64,000 nucleotides of DNA, from the NCBI GenBank assembly GCA_001897855.1, contig MKUO01000001.1, positions 310,001-374,000 of the forward strand, read 5' to 3'. Of this stretch, positions 20,911 through 30,556 are shown piece by piece. Position numbers and translations under genes: made by a program. The notes beneath the pieces are model-generated. The model was not told the origin of the DNA, made no database searches, and was given only the letters and a program-made list of their open reading frames with translations. The DNA is from Bacteroidetes bacterium 43-93. GTDB taxonomy: Bacteria > Bacteroidota > Bacteroidia > Chitinophagales > Chitinophagaceae. Every line of letters begins with the position of its first letter. Position 1 is the first letter of the stretch.

Positions 20911-21903
20911 ATGGAACAGAATAATTATCAGGGAGCGCTGCAACAACCAGCCGGCTCGGGCTTCAATGCAAAATCAACTGCCAAAGATGTAATTAAAGGT
21001 GTTGACCTCACAGGGAAAATAGCCATCGTAACAGGCGGTAACACAGGTATTGGTCTGGAAACGACCCGTACGCTTGCGGCTGCAGGAGCAACAGTTATCG
21101 TACCAGCAAGGGATATGGACAAAGCGGGTAAAAACCTACAAGGCATTTCCAATGTGGAGATCGAACATATGGACTTGATATCTCCAGCATCTATTGACGC
21201 ATTTGCAAACAAGTTTCTTGCTTCAGGAACACCACTTGATCTACTCATCAACAATGCGGGTATTATGTGGGTCCCTTTGCGCAGAGATAACAGAGGCATA
21301 GAATCTCAATTAGCTACTAATTATCTGGCACAGTTCCAGCTTACAGCAAAGCTGTGGCCTGCGCTTAAAAATGCAAATGGAGCCAGGGTAGTCAATGTTT
21401 CTTCTCATGGGCATCATTTTGCATCCTTCAATTTTAATGATCCCAATTTCCTGCACCGCGAGTACGAAACATTACAAGGCTATGGGCAGTCCAAAACCGC
21501 CGTCAATCTTTTTTCAATGGAGCTGGACAATCGCGGTCGTAAGCATAATATAAGGGCATATGCCGTACACCCGGGTTCTATTGGCGGCACCGAGCTGGGA
21601 AGAGAAGCACCTTTGGAGCTGTTTCAGAAAATGGGTTTCGTGGATGCAAACGGCAATATGTTGCCGGAGGTAGCCGCCTCATTAAAAACAATTCCACAGG
21701 GGGCTGCAACAACAGTGTGGTGCGCTACATCACCTTTATTAAACAATATCGGTGGTGTGTATTGTGAAGATGCAGACATTGCTACGTTATGTACTGATAT
21801 AGCCAGCCAAAAGGGTGTAGATCCATATTCGCTGGACGAATACAGCGCAAAAGAGCTCTGGTCGCTTACAGAAGACATGTTGGGTTTAAAGTTTAATGTA
21901 TAA
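20911..21903 (+). CDS. Short-chain dehydrogenase (retinol-dehydrogenase-like)
   Basis: A 330-residue NAD(P)-dependent SDR. The cofactor motif is TGGNTGIG (about residues 41-48), followed by the NNAG motif (LLINNAGIM) and the active site: serine in VNVSSHGH and Y/K in YGQSKTAVNL. It resembles the protochlorophyllide-reductase/retinol-dehydrogenase group of SDRs acting on hydrophobic or aromatic carbonyls; the substrate is unknown. It is followed after 24 nt by a second SDR and then by an AraC gene, which I infer to be its regulator because they share an upstream motif. Confidence 0.85.
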   Translation: MEQNNYQGALQQPAGSGFNAKSTAKDVIKGVDLTGKIAIVTGGNTGIGLETTRTLAAAGATVIVPARDMDKAGKNLQGISNVEIEHMDLISPASIDAFANKFLASGTPLDLLINNAGIMWVPLRRDNRGIESQLATNYLAQFQLTAKLWPALKNANGARVVNVSSHGHHFASFNFNDPNFLHREYETLQGYGQSKTAVNLFSMELDNRGRKHNIRAYAVHPGSIGGTELGREAPLELFQKMGFVDANGNMLPEVAASLKTIPQGAATTVWCATSPLLNNIGGVYCEDADIATLCTDIASQKGVDPYSLDEYSAKELWSLTEDMLGLKFNV

Positions 21904-21927
21904 TACTCACTTTTAAAAAACAGAACA

Positions 21928-22656
21928 ATGAAAAATTTAGAAAATAAAATTGCTGTAATTACTGGGGGCAATAGTGGTATTGGATATGCCGCTGCAAAAA
22001 GACTGAAAGAAAGCGGTGCCAGGGTTATTATAACTGGTAGAAGAAGGGATGCAGTTGAGACGGCTGCAAAAGAACTTAATATAACTGGATTTGTGGCAGA
22101 CCAGTCGAAGGTATCCGACATTGAGCATGTTGCCAGCAAGGTCAAAGAACAATTCGGTAGGGTTGACATCCTGGTGATCAACGCGGGAATTACAAAATTC
22201 TCTACCATAGAGCAGATAGAAGAAAGCAAGTTTGATGAGATGATGAACATTAATTTCAAAGGCGCTTATTTTACCCTCAGTCGGTTTATTCCTTTGCTCA
22301 ATGATGGAGCTTCCGTAATCATGCTTTCCTCAACTTCCGCAACTATATCTCCCCAAACGGCTTCTGTATATGCAGCAAGTAAAGCTGCCATAAATGCTGT
22401 TGTAAAAATAGCCGCACTGGAACTGGCCTCTCGTAAGATCCGTGTCAATGCAGTAAGCCCGGGGCCAATAGCCACCGAGATTATGAATAAGATTGGCCTG
22501 GATGAAAGCCTGGAAAAACAATTGATACAAAGTGTTCCTGCAGGAAGAATGGGCAAAGCTGAAGAGGTCGCCAGTATGATCCATTACCTGGCAAGCAAAG
22601 AGGCTGCCTTCCTGAATGGCGGTAACTTTTTGGTAGATGGCGGTCAATCTATTTAA
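21928..22656 (+). CDS. Classical SDR-family oxidoreductase
   Basis: A 242-residue classical SDR with TGGNSGIG at residues 12-19, INAG, a catalytic serine region (MLSSTSATIS), YAASK, and the C-terminal LVDGGQSI typical of FabG-like enzymes. The active-site tyrosine and lysine are in VYAASKAAIN. It lies 24 nt after another SDR, so probably one transcript. The substrate is not readable; a sugar, steroid or xenobiotic carbonyl is possible. Confidence 0.88.
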   Translation: MKNLENKIAVITGGNSGIGYAAAKRLKESGARVIITGRRRDAVETAAKELNITGFVADQSKVSDIEHVASKVKEQFGRVDILVINAGITKFSTIEQIEESKFDEMMNINFKGAYFTLSRFIPLLNDGASVIMLSSTSATISPQTASVYAASKAAINAVVKIAALELASRKIRVNAVSPGPIATEIMNKIGLDESLEKQLIQSVPAGRMGKAEEVASMIHYLASKEAAFLNGGNFLVDGGQSI

Positions 22657-22711
22657 CAACCATCCTATGCGGAAGGAGAATAAATAGAATTCTCCTTCCA
22701 TTTTGAAATAT

Positions 22712-22728
22712 GGCCCTTTAAACAAAGT
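22712..22728 (+). promoter_or_regulatory. Third copy of the AraC-box-like motif
   Basis: This 17-bp site matches 16 of 17 bases with 20846-20862 upstream of the first SDR gene; both contain TTTAAACAAAGT. It lies 19 bp before a -7 element and 57 bp before the AraC start, so the AraC protein may control itself. Confidence 0.5.
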
Positions 22729-22746
22729 AAACTGTGTACAATCGTC

Positions 22747-22754
22747 TATCTTTG
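22747..22754 (+). promoter_or_regulatory. -7 element TATCTTTG before araC-type gene
   Basis: Full match to TAnnTTTG, 31 nt before the start at 22785. No TTTG is seen at -33; the operator-like motif takes that place. Confidence 0.5.
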
Positions 22755-22784
22755 ATTTGCTGATTTTCTTAAAAAAATAGAATC

Positions 22785-23591
22785 ATGGACTACAAAGCCC
22801 GATATATTACCGAAGATATAAAGCTCTCCAGCTATGAGGACAAATTCTTCAAGTCAGATATAATGTTTGATCACCACATGCTGGTGTGGTTTCTTTCGGG
22901 TGAAACCAAGATCGTGCAGGCAGATGCTACATACTATTTTAAAAAGGGAGACATTTTCCTGGTCCCCAGAAATCAGTTGGCAACCATCATTAACTATCCT
23001 AAAGACGGTCAGCCACATAAAACGGTGGTGATGCATTTATCAGTGGATAGGCTCAGGGATTTCTATGCCGGTAAAGAAATAAAACACAAACCCCTGAAAT
23101 CGCCGAAAATCTACAGTTTCAGCAATCATCCTTTGCTGGAAAGCTGTCTTGCTTCATTGATCCCTTATTTTGATATGAAGGATATTCCGGAAGATATAGC
23201 ATCTATTAAGATCATCGAAGCTATCAGCATTCTCAGGACAGTCAACAAAGAGATTGATCAGGTGCTGGCCAACTTCGAAGAGCCCGGTAAGATTAATCTT
23301 GTCGACTACATGGAGAGGAATTTTATGTTCAATCTGCCAATGGAAAAATTCGGCTACCTGACAGGTAGAAGCCTCACCACGTTTAAGCGGGATTTTAAAA
23401 AGGCTTTCAGCACTACGCCACAACGCTGGCTCACACAAAAGCGCTTAGAGCTGGCCTACTATCAGCTTGCGGAAAAAAAGAAGAAGCCATTGGATGTATG
23501 CTACGAAGTGGGGTTTGAAAACCTGTCGCATTTTTCATTTGCTTTTAAGAAGCAATTTGGTTTAGCTCCGAGCCAGCTGAGCGAAAAATAA
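22785..23591 (+). CDS. AraC-family transcriptional regulator
   Basis: A 268-residue AraC/XylS regulator with an N-terminal cupin-like region (YYFKKGDIFLVPRNQ) and a C-terminal double helix-turn-helix (about 165-268; YLTGRSLTTFKRDFKKAF, then VGFENLSHFSFAFKKQFG). It is closely related in its DNA-binding part to the regulator at 49313-50098, which also neighbours an SDR gene. It probably controls the upstream dehydrogenases and itself through the TTTAAACAAA motif. The inducer is unknown. Confidence 0.88.
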   Translation: MDYKARYITEDIKLSSYEDKFFKSDIMFDHHMLVWFLSGETKIVQADATYYFKKGDIFLVPRNQLATIINYPKDGQPHKTVVMHLSVDRLRDFYAGKEIKHKPLKSPKIYSFSNHPLLESCLASLIPYFDMKDIPEDIASIKIIEAISILRTVNKEIDQVLANFEEPGKINLVDYMERNFMFNLPMEKFGYLTGRSLTTFKRDFKKAFSTTPQRWLTQKRLELAYYQLAEKKKKPLDVCYEVGFENLSHFSFAFKKQFGLAPSQLSEK

Positions 23592-23650
23592 TTAAGGTTG
23601 ATTTAATATCTGATTCTTCACACAATGCTCACAATTTTATTCGTATTACA

Positions 23651-24667
23651 ATGGTTTTTAAAAAGAAGGAAAAGCCTGTAGTTAAAAGCTATGTTTCAAA
23701 TCCTGGTTTAGCTACTATTAAGCCAGGCTGGTCAGGTACCCCGCTGGATCAAAATGGGCTATTCATTTATCCGGAAAGTCCTACGATACTTAGTATCCGG
23801 GATGTTCTGAAATTTATGCTCCAGGAAAACCCGCAAAGGAAGGAGAAGAAAATCGATACATGGCGCATAACCGTCCGTACTGATGAAGCATGGCTCAATA
23901 ACCCTGTTGATAAAATTGTATGGTTAGGGCATGCCAGTTTTTTTATTCAGCTTTCATGTATCCGTATTTTAATAGACCCGATGTTTGGCAAGTTGCCCAT
24001 TGTTAAACGATATTCTGCATTACCCGTTGCACCCGAAAAGTTTTTGAATATAGATTATATCCTTGTTTCTCATGCGCATTACGATCATTGTGATAGAAAG
24101 AGCATCCAGCTGCTGTCAGCTAATAATCCCAACGCTAAAATATTGGTGGGGTTGAAATTGGATCAACTCGTTTCTAAATGGGTTAATAATCCAATTCTTC
24201 AGGCAGGATGGTATCAGCAATACCAACTGGACAATGCATTGACTATAACATTCCTGCCCTCCCGCCATTGGGCTAACCGAAGTCCTTTTGATACTAACAG
24301 AACGCTTTGGGGTAGCTTCATGATCCAGTCAAAAACAAAGTGTATATACTTTAGCGGCGATTCAGGACATGGGCAGCACTTCCATACGATTGGAACTCTA
24401 TTTCCAAAAATAGATGTTGCACTTATTGGTGCAGGGGCGTATTCACCATCATGGTTTATGGCGCAGCACCACCAAGACCCTTACGATGCAGTTAAAGCGT
24501 TTAATGCCTTAGGCGCTGAGACAATGATCCCCTTTCATTACGGCACTTTTGATTCAGCAGACGAACCCATGGGCGAACCTGAGGTGATACTCAACAAACT
24601 CAATCAAGAAGAGGCGATTAATGGACGGCTGAAAATACTGGAATTGGGAGAAGTTTTTTCTGTATGA
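23651..24667 (+). CDS. Metallo-beta-lactamase-fold hydrolase (NAPE-PLD/UlaG-like)
   Basis: A 338-residue hydrolase. The metal motif is SHAHYDHCD (HxHxDH), preceded by WLGHASFFI and ILIDPMF, and followed by SRHWANR, YFSGDSGHG and the late histidine in IPFHYGTF. This is the pattern of the N-acyl-phosphatidylethanolamine phospholipase D / UlaG branch. It has no signal peptide, so it acts in the cytoplasm. Possible substrates are phosphodiester lipids or lactones. It is 60 nt after the AraC gene and on the same strand. Confidence 0.82.
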   Translation: MVFKKKEKPVVKSYVSNPGLATIKPGWSGTPLDQNGLFIYPESPTILSIRDVLKFMLQENPQRKEKKIDTWRITVRTDEAWLNNPVDKIVWLGHASFFIQLSCIRILIDPMFGKLPIVKRYSALPVAPEKFLNIDYILVSHAHYDHCDRKSIQLLSANNPNAKILVGLKLDQLVSKWVNNPILQAGWYQQYQLDNALTITFLPSRHWANRSPFDTNRTLWGSFMIQSKTKCIYFSGDSGHGQHFHTIGTLFPKIDVALIGAGAYSPSWFMAQHHQDPYDAVKAFNALGAETMIPFHYGTFDSADEPMGEPEVILNKLNQEEAINGRLKILELGEVFSV

Positions 24668-25409
24668 CATCGTGTCCGATTCGATGACTTTAATCTACTT
24701 TCGAGTTATAGATTTAATTATGTAAAGCATGTACATAGAATAGAAATAGCTTTGCTACAAAGTTTATTGATAACGTTGTACCCACGAAGGATGAGGCTGC
24801 TACAAGCCTAATTAATCGCATTAAAACTTGCAATAAACTTTTTCAAAATTGCTTTCTGGTGTTCCTACATTTTCAAAGACTAAAAGAAGTTTTTGAGGTT
24901 AAATGGACTTCTTTTAAAGCTTAGCTTGAAATCGACCCTTCAAAAACTATCAATTTAATTGTTATCCTTTTATGATGACATTTCTATGGTTTTTGCTCCA
25001 ATCAATCATCTCCTGTATAATTTTCCCAAAGGAGCGACAATGTTCCGTAGGCTCGTATTCAACTAAAACCGGGATATCAGCATAGACAGTTCTTTTTACG
25101 AGTTTACTCATTTCCATTTCTTTAATTCTCTGGATAACATTCTGGTTGTGATGCCTAAGATACTACCTTCAATCTCTCTAAAACGTCTGTTGCCGTGCAT
25201 ATTGAATTGATAATAGGCAATCGCCATTTGCCACCAATAAAGTACAGCGTGAGATATCAGCGCTAAAACCAATTAATCACGATTTTCATTGCACCGTTAC
25301 CGCCCAAAGGGTGAAGAACTGAAAGAATTCAAAATCATGATGTTTAATGGGGCCGCCATATGTAAGTGAGACTCGTAGCTCCATTTGCACATAGAGCGTT
25401 TCTCGTTCC
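24668..25409. other. Gene-free stretch with decayed regulator
   Basis: This 742-nt stretch carries no intact gene. Its middle holds the minus-strand HxlR remnant listed separately; I see nothing coding in 24668-24961 or 25290-25409. Confidence 0.6.
24962..25250 (-). pseudogene. HxlR-family regulator, broken by two frameshifts
   Basis: Reading the minus strand in pieces gives an HxlR winged-helix domain: GGKWRLPII (25210-25238), then NMHGNRRFREIEGSILGITT and RMLSRELK in a second frame, then MSKLVKRTVYADIPVLVEYE through HRNVIIKG and a stop at 24962-24964. Frame changes lie near 25210 and 25119, each explained by a one-base deletion. The full winged helix is otherwise well conserved, so the loss is recent or the sequence has errors. 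The N-terminal cysteine region is not clear. HxlR regulators usually sense redox or aldehyde stress and sit next to reductases. Confidence 0.75.
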
Positions 25410-26126
25410 TTACCTGTTCAACATCCGCTTCGATACAAACTCATCAAAAAAGAAGGTCCTGTAGGTATTGCCGATGGGGATCTCGTGCTTGCCTAAAAAT
25501 ACGGTGTTATTATCGAAGGATTGGATGCGGGTGGTGTTCACTACATAGGACTTGCTGACCCTTGCGAATATATTCGCGGGGAGTTGCGCAAATATGGTTT
25601 TAATGTTCATAGCCGTGATGATCTTCTGGTCATCTGTATGGAGGATCACGTAATCTTTCAACCCTTCTATAAATAGTATATCCTTAAAATAGATCTTAAA
25701 TACGCGACGATCTGCCTTTACAAAGAAATAATCTTCAATAGTATCGAAGCTATCTGCTTTAGGACTATTTAGCAGTTGAAGATATGCCGCAGCTTTATTT
25801 ACTGCTTTCTGGAAACGGTCAAATTTAACAGGCTTGATCAAATAGTCTATTGCATCTACCTCGTAACTATCCAATGCATACTCTGCATAAGCGGTGGTAA
25901 ATATTACCAACGTTTTCGGCGGTATTTGCTTCGCGAATTCAATGCCTGTAATACCAGGCATCTGGATATCAAGAAATACAATATCTACAGTGTTATTTGC
26001 AAGAAATAGAGCTGCTGCATCTGCGCTGCTGAAGCTTTCTATAAGTTCTAGCCCGGGCACATGCGATACCAGCATCTGTATACCTTCTCTTGCTAATGGC
26101 TCATCATCAACTATAATACATCTCAT
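25410..26126 (-). CDS. LytTR-type response regulator
   Basis: A 238-residue regulator with an N-terminal receiver (D53 in IVFLDIQMP, lysine in YLIKPV) and a C-terminal LytTR DNA-binding domain (about 130-238: FFVKADRRVFKIYFKDILFIEGLKDYV, FARVSKSYVVN). Its start overlaps the stop of the LytS-like kinase by 4 nt (ATGA), so the two form a translationally coupled pair. Diverging from the TonB receptor gene, the pair may control that transport operon. Confidence 0.93.
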   Translation of the reverse strand: MRCIIVDDEPLAREGIQMLVSHVPGLELIESFSSADAAALFLANNTVDIVFLDIQMPGITGIEFAKQIPPKTLVIFTTAYAEYALDSYEVDAIDYLIKPVKFDRFQKAVNKAAAYLQLLNSPKADSFDTIEDYFFVKADRRVFKIYFKDILFIEGLKDYVILHTDDQKIITAMNIKTIFAQLPANIFARVSKSYVVNTTRIQSFDNNTVFLGKHEIPIGNTYRTFFFDEFVSKRMLNR

Positions 26127-27238
26127 ATATCTAAAATTAACGATACACTATAAGTGTCTGCATTATTTCCGATCGTTAGCTTATGATCAGGGAAAAGCAA
26201 CTCCAGGCGACGTTTGGCATTTGCCAAACCTAGCCCGCCAACCGCATGTTTCACTGCGCTTCCAGGTTTAGAATTGGTGCACTGAAAATTGAGTTTATCC
26301 TGATATCGGCAAAAACGAACATTTACATAAGAGCTACCTAATGGATTAAGGCTGTGCTTGATGGCGTTTTCTATAAATGTGGTAAATAGCATAGATGGCA
26401 CTTGTACACCAAACAGATCACCCTCTTCCTCTATCGTAAAACGGAAATTATCCCTTCTAATCTTTTCCAGGTTTAGGAAGTCGCTCAGAAAGCGGATCTC
26501 TGAAGTAAGCAGCACCTTAGGCTTGCTGCTGTCATAAAGCTGATAACGTAAAAAATCGCTCAGTTTCATCAATACCTGTGATGCTTTTTCTGGATCTCTC
26601 TGCGTTAATACGTTTACATTGTTGAGCATATTGAACAGGAAATGCGGGCTGATCTGATTTTTCAATTGCTCGAGCTCTGCAAACATTTTGGTACGCTGTA
26701 ATTCCATAATATGTTCAGAATCTGCCACCCATCGCTGAAACAATTTGATAGCTGTGGTGGCGGCAATAAATACCATCGTAACAAATACGAATGCTACGTA
26801 ACGTACCTTAATAAAGTCTGGCCCATCAATTTTTCCATGACGGTGATAATCTCTAAAAAAGATGAACAAATAGGCAAGGACAGCACAAACCACTATGCTA
26901 CCAAAATACTGTAGATATTTATTTTGAAACAGGTAGCGAGGGATTAATACATACATATTGATATAGAACAACAGTAAACAAAAAACAAACATAACAGCTT
27001 TGCCTATACTATAATGTTCTTCTTTTGCCGGCATGTAATATGCAACTATGCTTAGCATTAATAAGAGGGATATGTGCCGGTATCTGCTATACCTCGGCGA
27101 TATAAGCAATGCCAGGAACTTATTTGTTGCCGTTGTTTCTATGTTTCTATTCTGATCCAATTGTAATCCAAAAATACAAGCATCCTTACTTAGGAACCTG
27201 TTAATTATACAAACCACCTCTTTTTTTATACCAAACAC
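26123..27238 (-). CDS. LytS/YehU-type sensor histidine kinase
   Basis: A 371-residue membrane kinase with four membrane helices between about residues 55 and 165, then a His_kinase domain with phosphoacceptor H199 in QISPHFLFNMLNN, and a HATPase domain (FIENAIKHSLNP; GLGLANAKRRL). The N-terminal 50 residues before the first helix are weakly supported, and the GTG start at 27238 may be too early. No sensor domain outside the membrane is visible. It forms an operon with the LytTR regulator. Confidence 0.9.
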   Translation of the reverse strand: MFGIKKEVVCIINRFLSKDACIFGLQLDQNRNIETTATNKFLALLISPRYSRYRHISLLLMLSIVAYYMPAKEEHYSIGKAVMFVFCLLLFYINMYVLIPRYLFQNKYLQYFGSIVVCAVLAYLFIFFRDYHRHGKIDGPDFIKVRYVAFVFVTMVFIAATTAIKLFQRWVADSEHIMELQRTKMFAELEQLKNQISPHFLFNMLNNVNVLTQRDPEKASQVLMKLSDFLRYQLYDSSKPKVLLTSEIRFLSDFLNLEKIRRDNFRFTIEEEGDLFGVQVPSMLFTTFIENAIKHSLNPLGSSYVNVRFCRYQDKLNFQCTNSKPGSAVKHAVGGLGLANAKRRLELLFPDHKLTIGNNADTYSVSLILDI

Positions 27239-27382
27239 ACCGCCTTTTGCGTTTAGTACCCTTTACTCAAGCTTTTGCATGCACTCGCTATTGGTTTCGT
27301 ATAATAAATATGCTGTTTCCTATAATAAAATCTTGTGGTACACATCTCATCAATAATATTGTGGCTCATTTAATTAACCGGA

Positions 27383-29692
27383 ATGAATAAAACACTGATC
27401 ATCTTATTGCTTGTTTTTAGCTGGGTTAGCAGTAGTGCGCAGCAAACGAGCACTATCAGCGGTACTGTAAAAGATAAGGCTACGGGCGAAACCCTGATCG
27501 GTGCCATTGTAAGCATCGAAGAAAAGCATACGGGCACCTCGACTAACGAATATGGCTTCTATTCTATCAGTCTGGCTCCCGGAGATTATACAGTACACAT
27601 CAACTATATGGGCTATGTACAGCAAACGCAGAAAATAAAATTAGAAAAGAATTATTCGCTGAACATAGCATTAGCTGCGGCAGGTAAAGAGCTCAATGAA
27701 GTAGTTGTAAAATCGGTATCCAAAAACGACAGGATAACGAATGCAGAAATGGGGGTGGAACGCCTGAATGTAAAAGAGATCAGTGTGCTGCCTGTATTGT
27801 TTGGAGAAAAAGATGTAATGAAGGTAGTGCAACTATTGCCGGGTGTAAAGCCTGCAGGAGATGGCGGATCGGGCTTCTTCGTTCGCGGTGGTGGTACAGA
27901 CCAAAACCTGATATTGCTGGATGAAGCCGTTGTATATAATCCATCGCACTTGCTGGGTTTCTTCTCTGTCTTCAATTCAGATGCTATTAAAAACCTGACA
28001 CTCTACAAAGGGAATCAGCCTGCACAGTATGGAGGACGACTCTCTTCTGTTATGGATGTAAAAATGAATGATGGTAACGATCAGTCGTACCATGTAAACG
28101 GAGGGTTGGGGCTTATATCATCTCGCCTGAGTGTAGAGGGGCCTATAGTAAAAGACAAAGGCTCTTTCCTGGTAAGTGGTAGGCGTACTTATGCTGATGC
28201 CTTCCTGGCGCTATCCAATAATCCGGACCTGAATAAGGACAAACTATATTTTTATGATCTGAATGCCAAGGTGAACTATATGCTAAGCGATAAAGACCGC
28301 ATCTTTCTATCAGGCTATTATGGTAAAGATGTACTTGGGTTCTCTGATGCATTTGGCATCAACTGGGGCAACACGACAGCTACCCTTCGCTGGAACCATG
28401 TGTTTAATCCCAAAGTATTCTCTAATACCTCACTGATATACAGCGATTACAAATACAACATCAATGTTAACACAGCCGCTGTTAACGGCAACCTTACTTC
28501 TGTTATCAAAGACTGGAATCTGAAAGAAGAGATCAATTATTATATGCGCTCCAACAACTCCATCAATGTAGGTTTCAATTCTATTTATCATACTATAACA
28601 CCGGGTGTATTTTCAACATCAACCAACCCAACAAAAGCAGACAATACCAACAGTTGGGAGAATGCAGTGTACCTGACCGATAAATGGAAGCCCAATGACA
28701 AACTAAGCCTGGACATTGGCATCAGGGTAAGTGCATTCTCTGTTTTAGGTGGCGACAATAAACTGAATGACCTTGACCAAAACTATAACATCGTTGATAC
28801 GCTACACTCCCAGGCGGGGCAAATTGTACAAACCTACTTTGTACCCGAGCCGAGGTTATCAGCAGCATATAAGTTAACGGAAACATCGTCGATAAAGGCT
28901 GCTTATGCCCGTAACGCACAATACCTGCATTTACTTTCTAACTCGACCACAGATAATCCAACTGATAAATGGGTGGCATCCAATAACATCATCAAACCCG
29001 AAACAGCAGACCAGGTATCATTAGGCTACTTCAAAAACCTGAACGACAATAAGTTTGAATTTAGTGTGGAAACCTATTACAAATCGATCCAAAATGCATT
29101 GGATTATAAGGACAATGCACAGGTGTTATCTAACACTCCAGTGGAACCTCAATTGCGATTTGGCAATGGACGTGCTTATGGTGCTGAATTTATGGTACGT
29201 AAAAATGAGGGTAAACTTACAGGATGGATATCCTATACATTATCGCGGACGGAACTGAAAATTGACCAGATCAATAATGACAACTGGTACCCGGCAAAGC
29301 AGGATAGGACACATGACTTATCTATCGTAGCTATGTACAAGCTCAGTAAGAAATGGCTATTGTCTGCCGATTTTGTGTATTACACAGGCAATGCAGTAAC
29401 CTTCCCAAGCGGGAAATATAAAGTAGATAATAACGTAGTGTTCTACTACACCGAACGTAATGGATACAGGGCCCCGGCGTACAACAGGCTGGATATTGGC
29501 GCCACGTGGAAACTACGCGAGCGCAAACACTTCTCCTCGGAGCTTGCCTTCAGCGTCTACAATGCTTATGGCCGCCAGAACCCATATACTATAACTTTTG
29601 AGACAGACCCGGATAATCCGTCTAAGACACAAGCAGTGCAGACATCCCTATTCCGCTGGGTACCATCCATTACTTACAACTTTAAATTTTAG
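27383..29692 (+). CDS. TonB-dependent outer-membrane receptor
   Basis: A 769-residue receptor with a signal peptide (1-19), a carboxypeptidase-regulatory-like domain (about 22-105; GTVKDKATGETLIGA, GTSTNEYGFYSISL), a plug domain (about 115-235; LLPGVKPAGDGGSGFFVRGG, ILLDEAVVYNP), and a 22-strand-type barrel ending in ITYNFKF. It takes up a ligand across the outer membrane using TonB energy. It is not of the SusC class, since no SusD follows. The partner is a DUF4249 lipoprotein 8 nt downstream. Ligand is unknown. The LytS/LytTR pair diverges over 144 nt. Confidence 0.93.
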   Translation: MNKTLIILLLVFSWVSSSAQQTSTISGTVKDKATGETLIGAIVSIEEKHTGTSTNEYGFYSISLAPGDYTVHINYMGYVQQTQKIKLEKNYSLNIALAAAGKELNEVVVKSVSKNDRITNAEMGVERLNVKEISVLPVLFGEKDVMKVVQLLPGVKPAGDGGSGFFVRGGGTDQNLILLDEAVVYNPSHLLGFFSVFNSDAIKNLTLYKGNQPAQYGGRLSSVMDVKMNDGNDQSYHVNGGLGLISSRLSVEGPIVKDKGSFLVSGRRTYADAFLALSNNPDLNKDKLYFYDLNAKVNYMLSDKDRIFLSGYYGKDVLGFSDAFGINWGNTTATLRWNHVFNPKVFSNTSLIYSDYKYNINVNTAAVNGNLTSVIKDWNLKEEINYYMRSNNSINVGFNSIYHTITPGVFSTSTNPTKADNTNSWENAVYLTDKWKPNDKLSLDIGIRVSAFSVLGGDNKLNDLDQNYNIVDTLHSQAGQIVQTYFVPEPRLSAAYKLTETSSIKAAYARNAQYLHLLSNSTTDNPTDKWVASNNIIKPETADQVSLGYFKNLNDNKFEFSVETYYKSIQNALDYKDNAQVLSNTPVEPQLRFGNGRAYGAEFMVRKNEGKLTGWISYTLSRTELKIDQINNDNWYPAKQDRTHDLSIVAMYKLSKKWLLSADFVYYTGNAVTFPSGKYKVDNNVVFYYTERNGYRAPAYNRLDIGATWKLRERKHFSSELAFSVYNAYGRQNPYTITFETDPDNPSKTQAVQTSLFRWVPSITYNFKF

Positions 29693-29700
29693 GAACAGTC

Positions 29701-30471
29701 ATGAAATATATCATCTTCGCCATACTTGCAGTTAGTTTCTGCTCCTGTCAAAAAGTAATTAATGTGAACCTGAATAGCTCCTCACCCAAATATGTAATAA
29801 CAGGCAACATAGCTAACGATGGGAACGGGGCAACTGTATCCATTACTAAAAGCCTCAACTTTGATGAGGATAATAATTTTCCCGATGTTAGCGGAGCGGT
29901 TGTGTATGTAACAGACGCCACTAATAACATCACAGATACTTTAACCCAGGCTACCAATGGCATGTATGTTGGGCATAACTTAACAGGCATACCCGGCCAT
30001 AGCTACAATCTTCATATACAATATGATGGGCAGGAATTCACATCCACATCTACCATGCCAACACCTGTATTACTGGATAGCATTTACACACAAGCTTCTT
30101 TAATAGGCAACAATACCAATGTAGTACCATTATATCATGACCCTGCGACTCCGGGCAACTACTACCACTTTATACTAAAAGTATTGGACAGCACATCCCA
30201 GGAAGTATATATACGTGACGACGAAACCAATAACGGCAGCATTGTAAAACAAGCCCTACGGAATGATATTAACATTAGTAATGGCGATAGTGTAATGGTT
30301 GAAATGCAATGTGTGGATTATGGTGTATATCGTTACTACCAAACATTAGGTCAAACGATGGGGCAGAACTCGGCATCGCCAACCAACCCGGTTAGTAATA
30401 TTTCCGGCGGTGCTTTGGGGTACTTCAGCGCGCATACTGTCAACAGGAAAAAGATAATTGCCAATAAATAG
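29701..30471 (+). CDS. DUF4249 family lipoprotein
   Basis: A 256-residue lipoprotein with the lipobox SFCSC (C16) and an N-terminal region VINVNLNSSSPKYVITGNI typical of DUF4249. DUF4249 genes commonly follow a TonB receptor of the type seen just upstream, and the two are thought to act together at the outer membrane, though the mechanism is not known. The spacing of 8 nt supports one operon. Length is somewhat shorter than many members of the family (about 270-400 residues). Confidence 0.85.
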   Translation: MKYIIFAILAVSFCSCQKVINVNLNSSSPKYVITGNIANDGNGATVSITKSLNFDEDNNFPDVSGAVVYVTDATNNITDTLTQATNGMYVGHNLTGIPGHSYNLHIQYDGQEFTSTSTMPTPVLLDSIYTQASLIGNNTNVVPLYHDPATPGNYYHFILKVLDSTSQEVYIRDDETNNGSIVKQALRNDINISNGDSVMVEMQCVDYGVYRYYQTLGQTMGQNSASPTNPVSNISGGALGYFSAHTVNRKKIIANK

Positions 30472-30556
30472 AGAGAAATATGGTAGATGAACTGTATATC
30501 TCACTGATACTGGAATAAATTTCCAAAAACTGCGTTCTTAGGCAATTTACAAAAAT

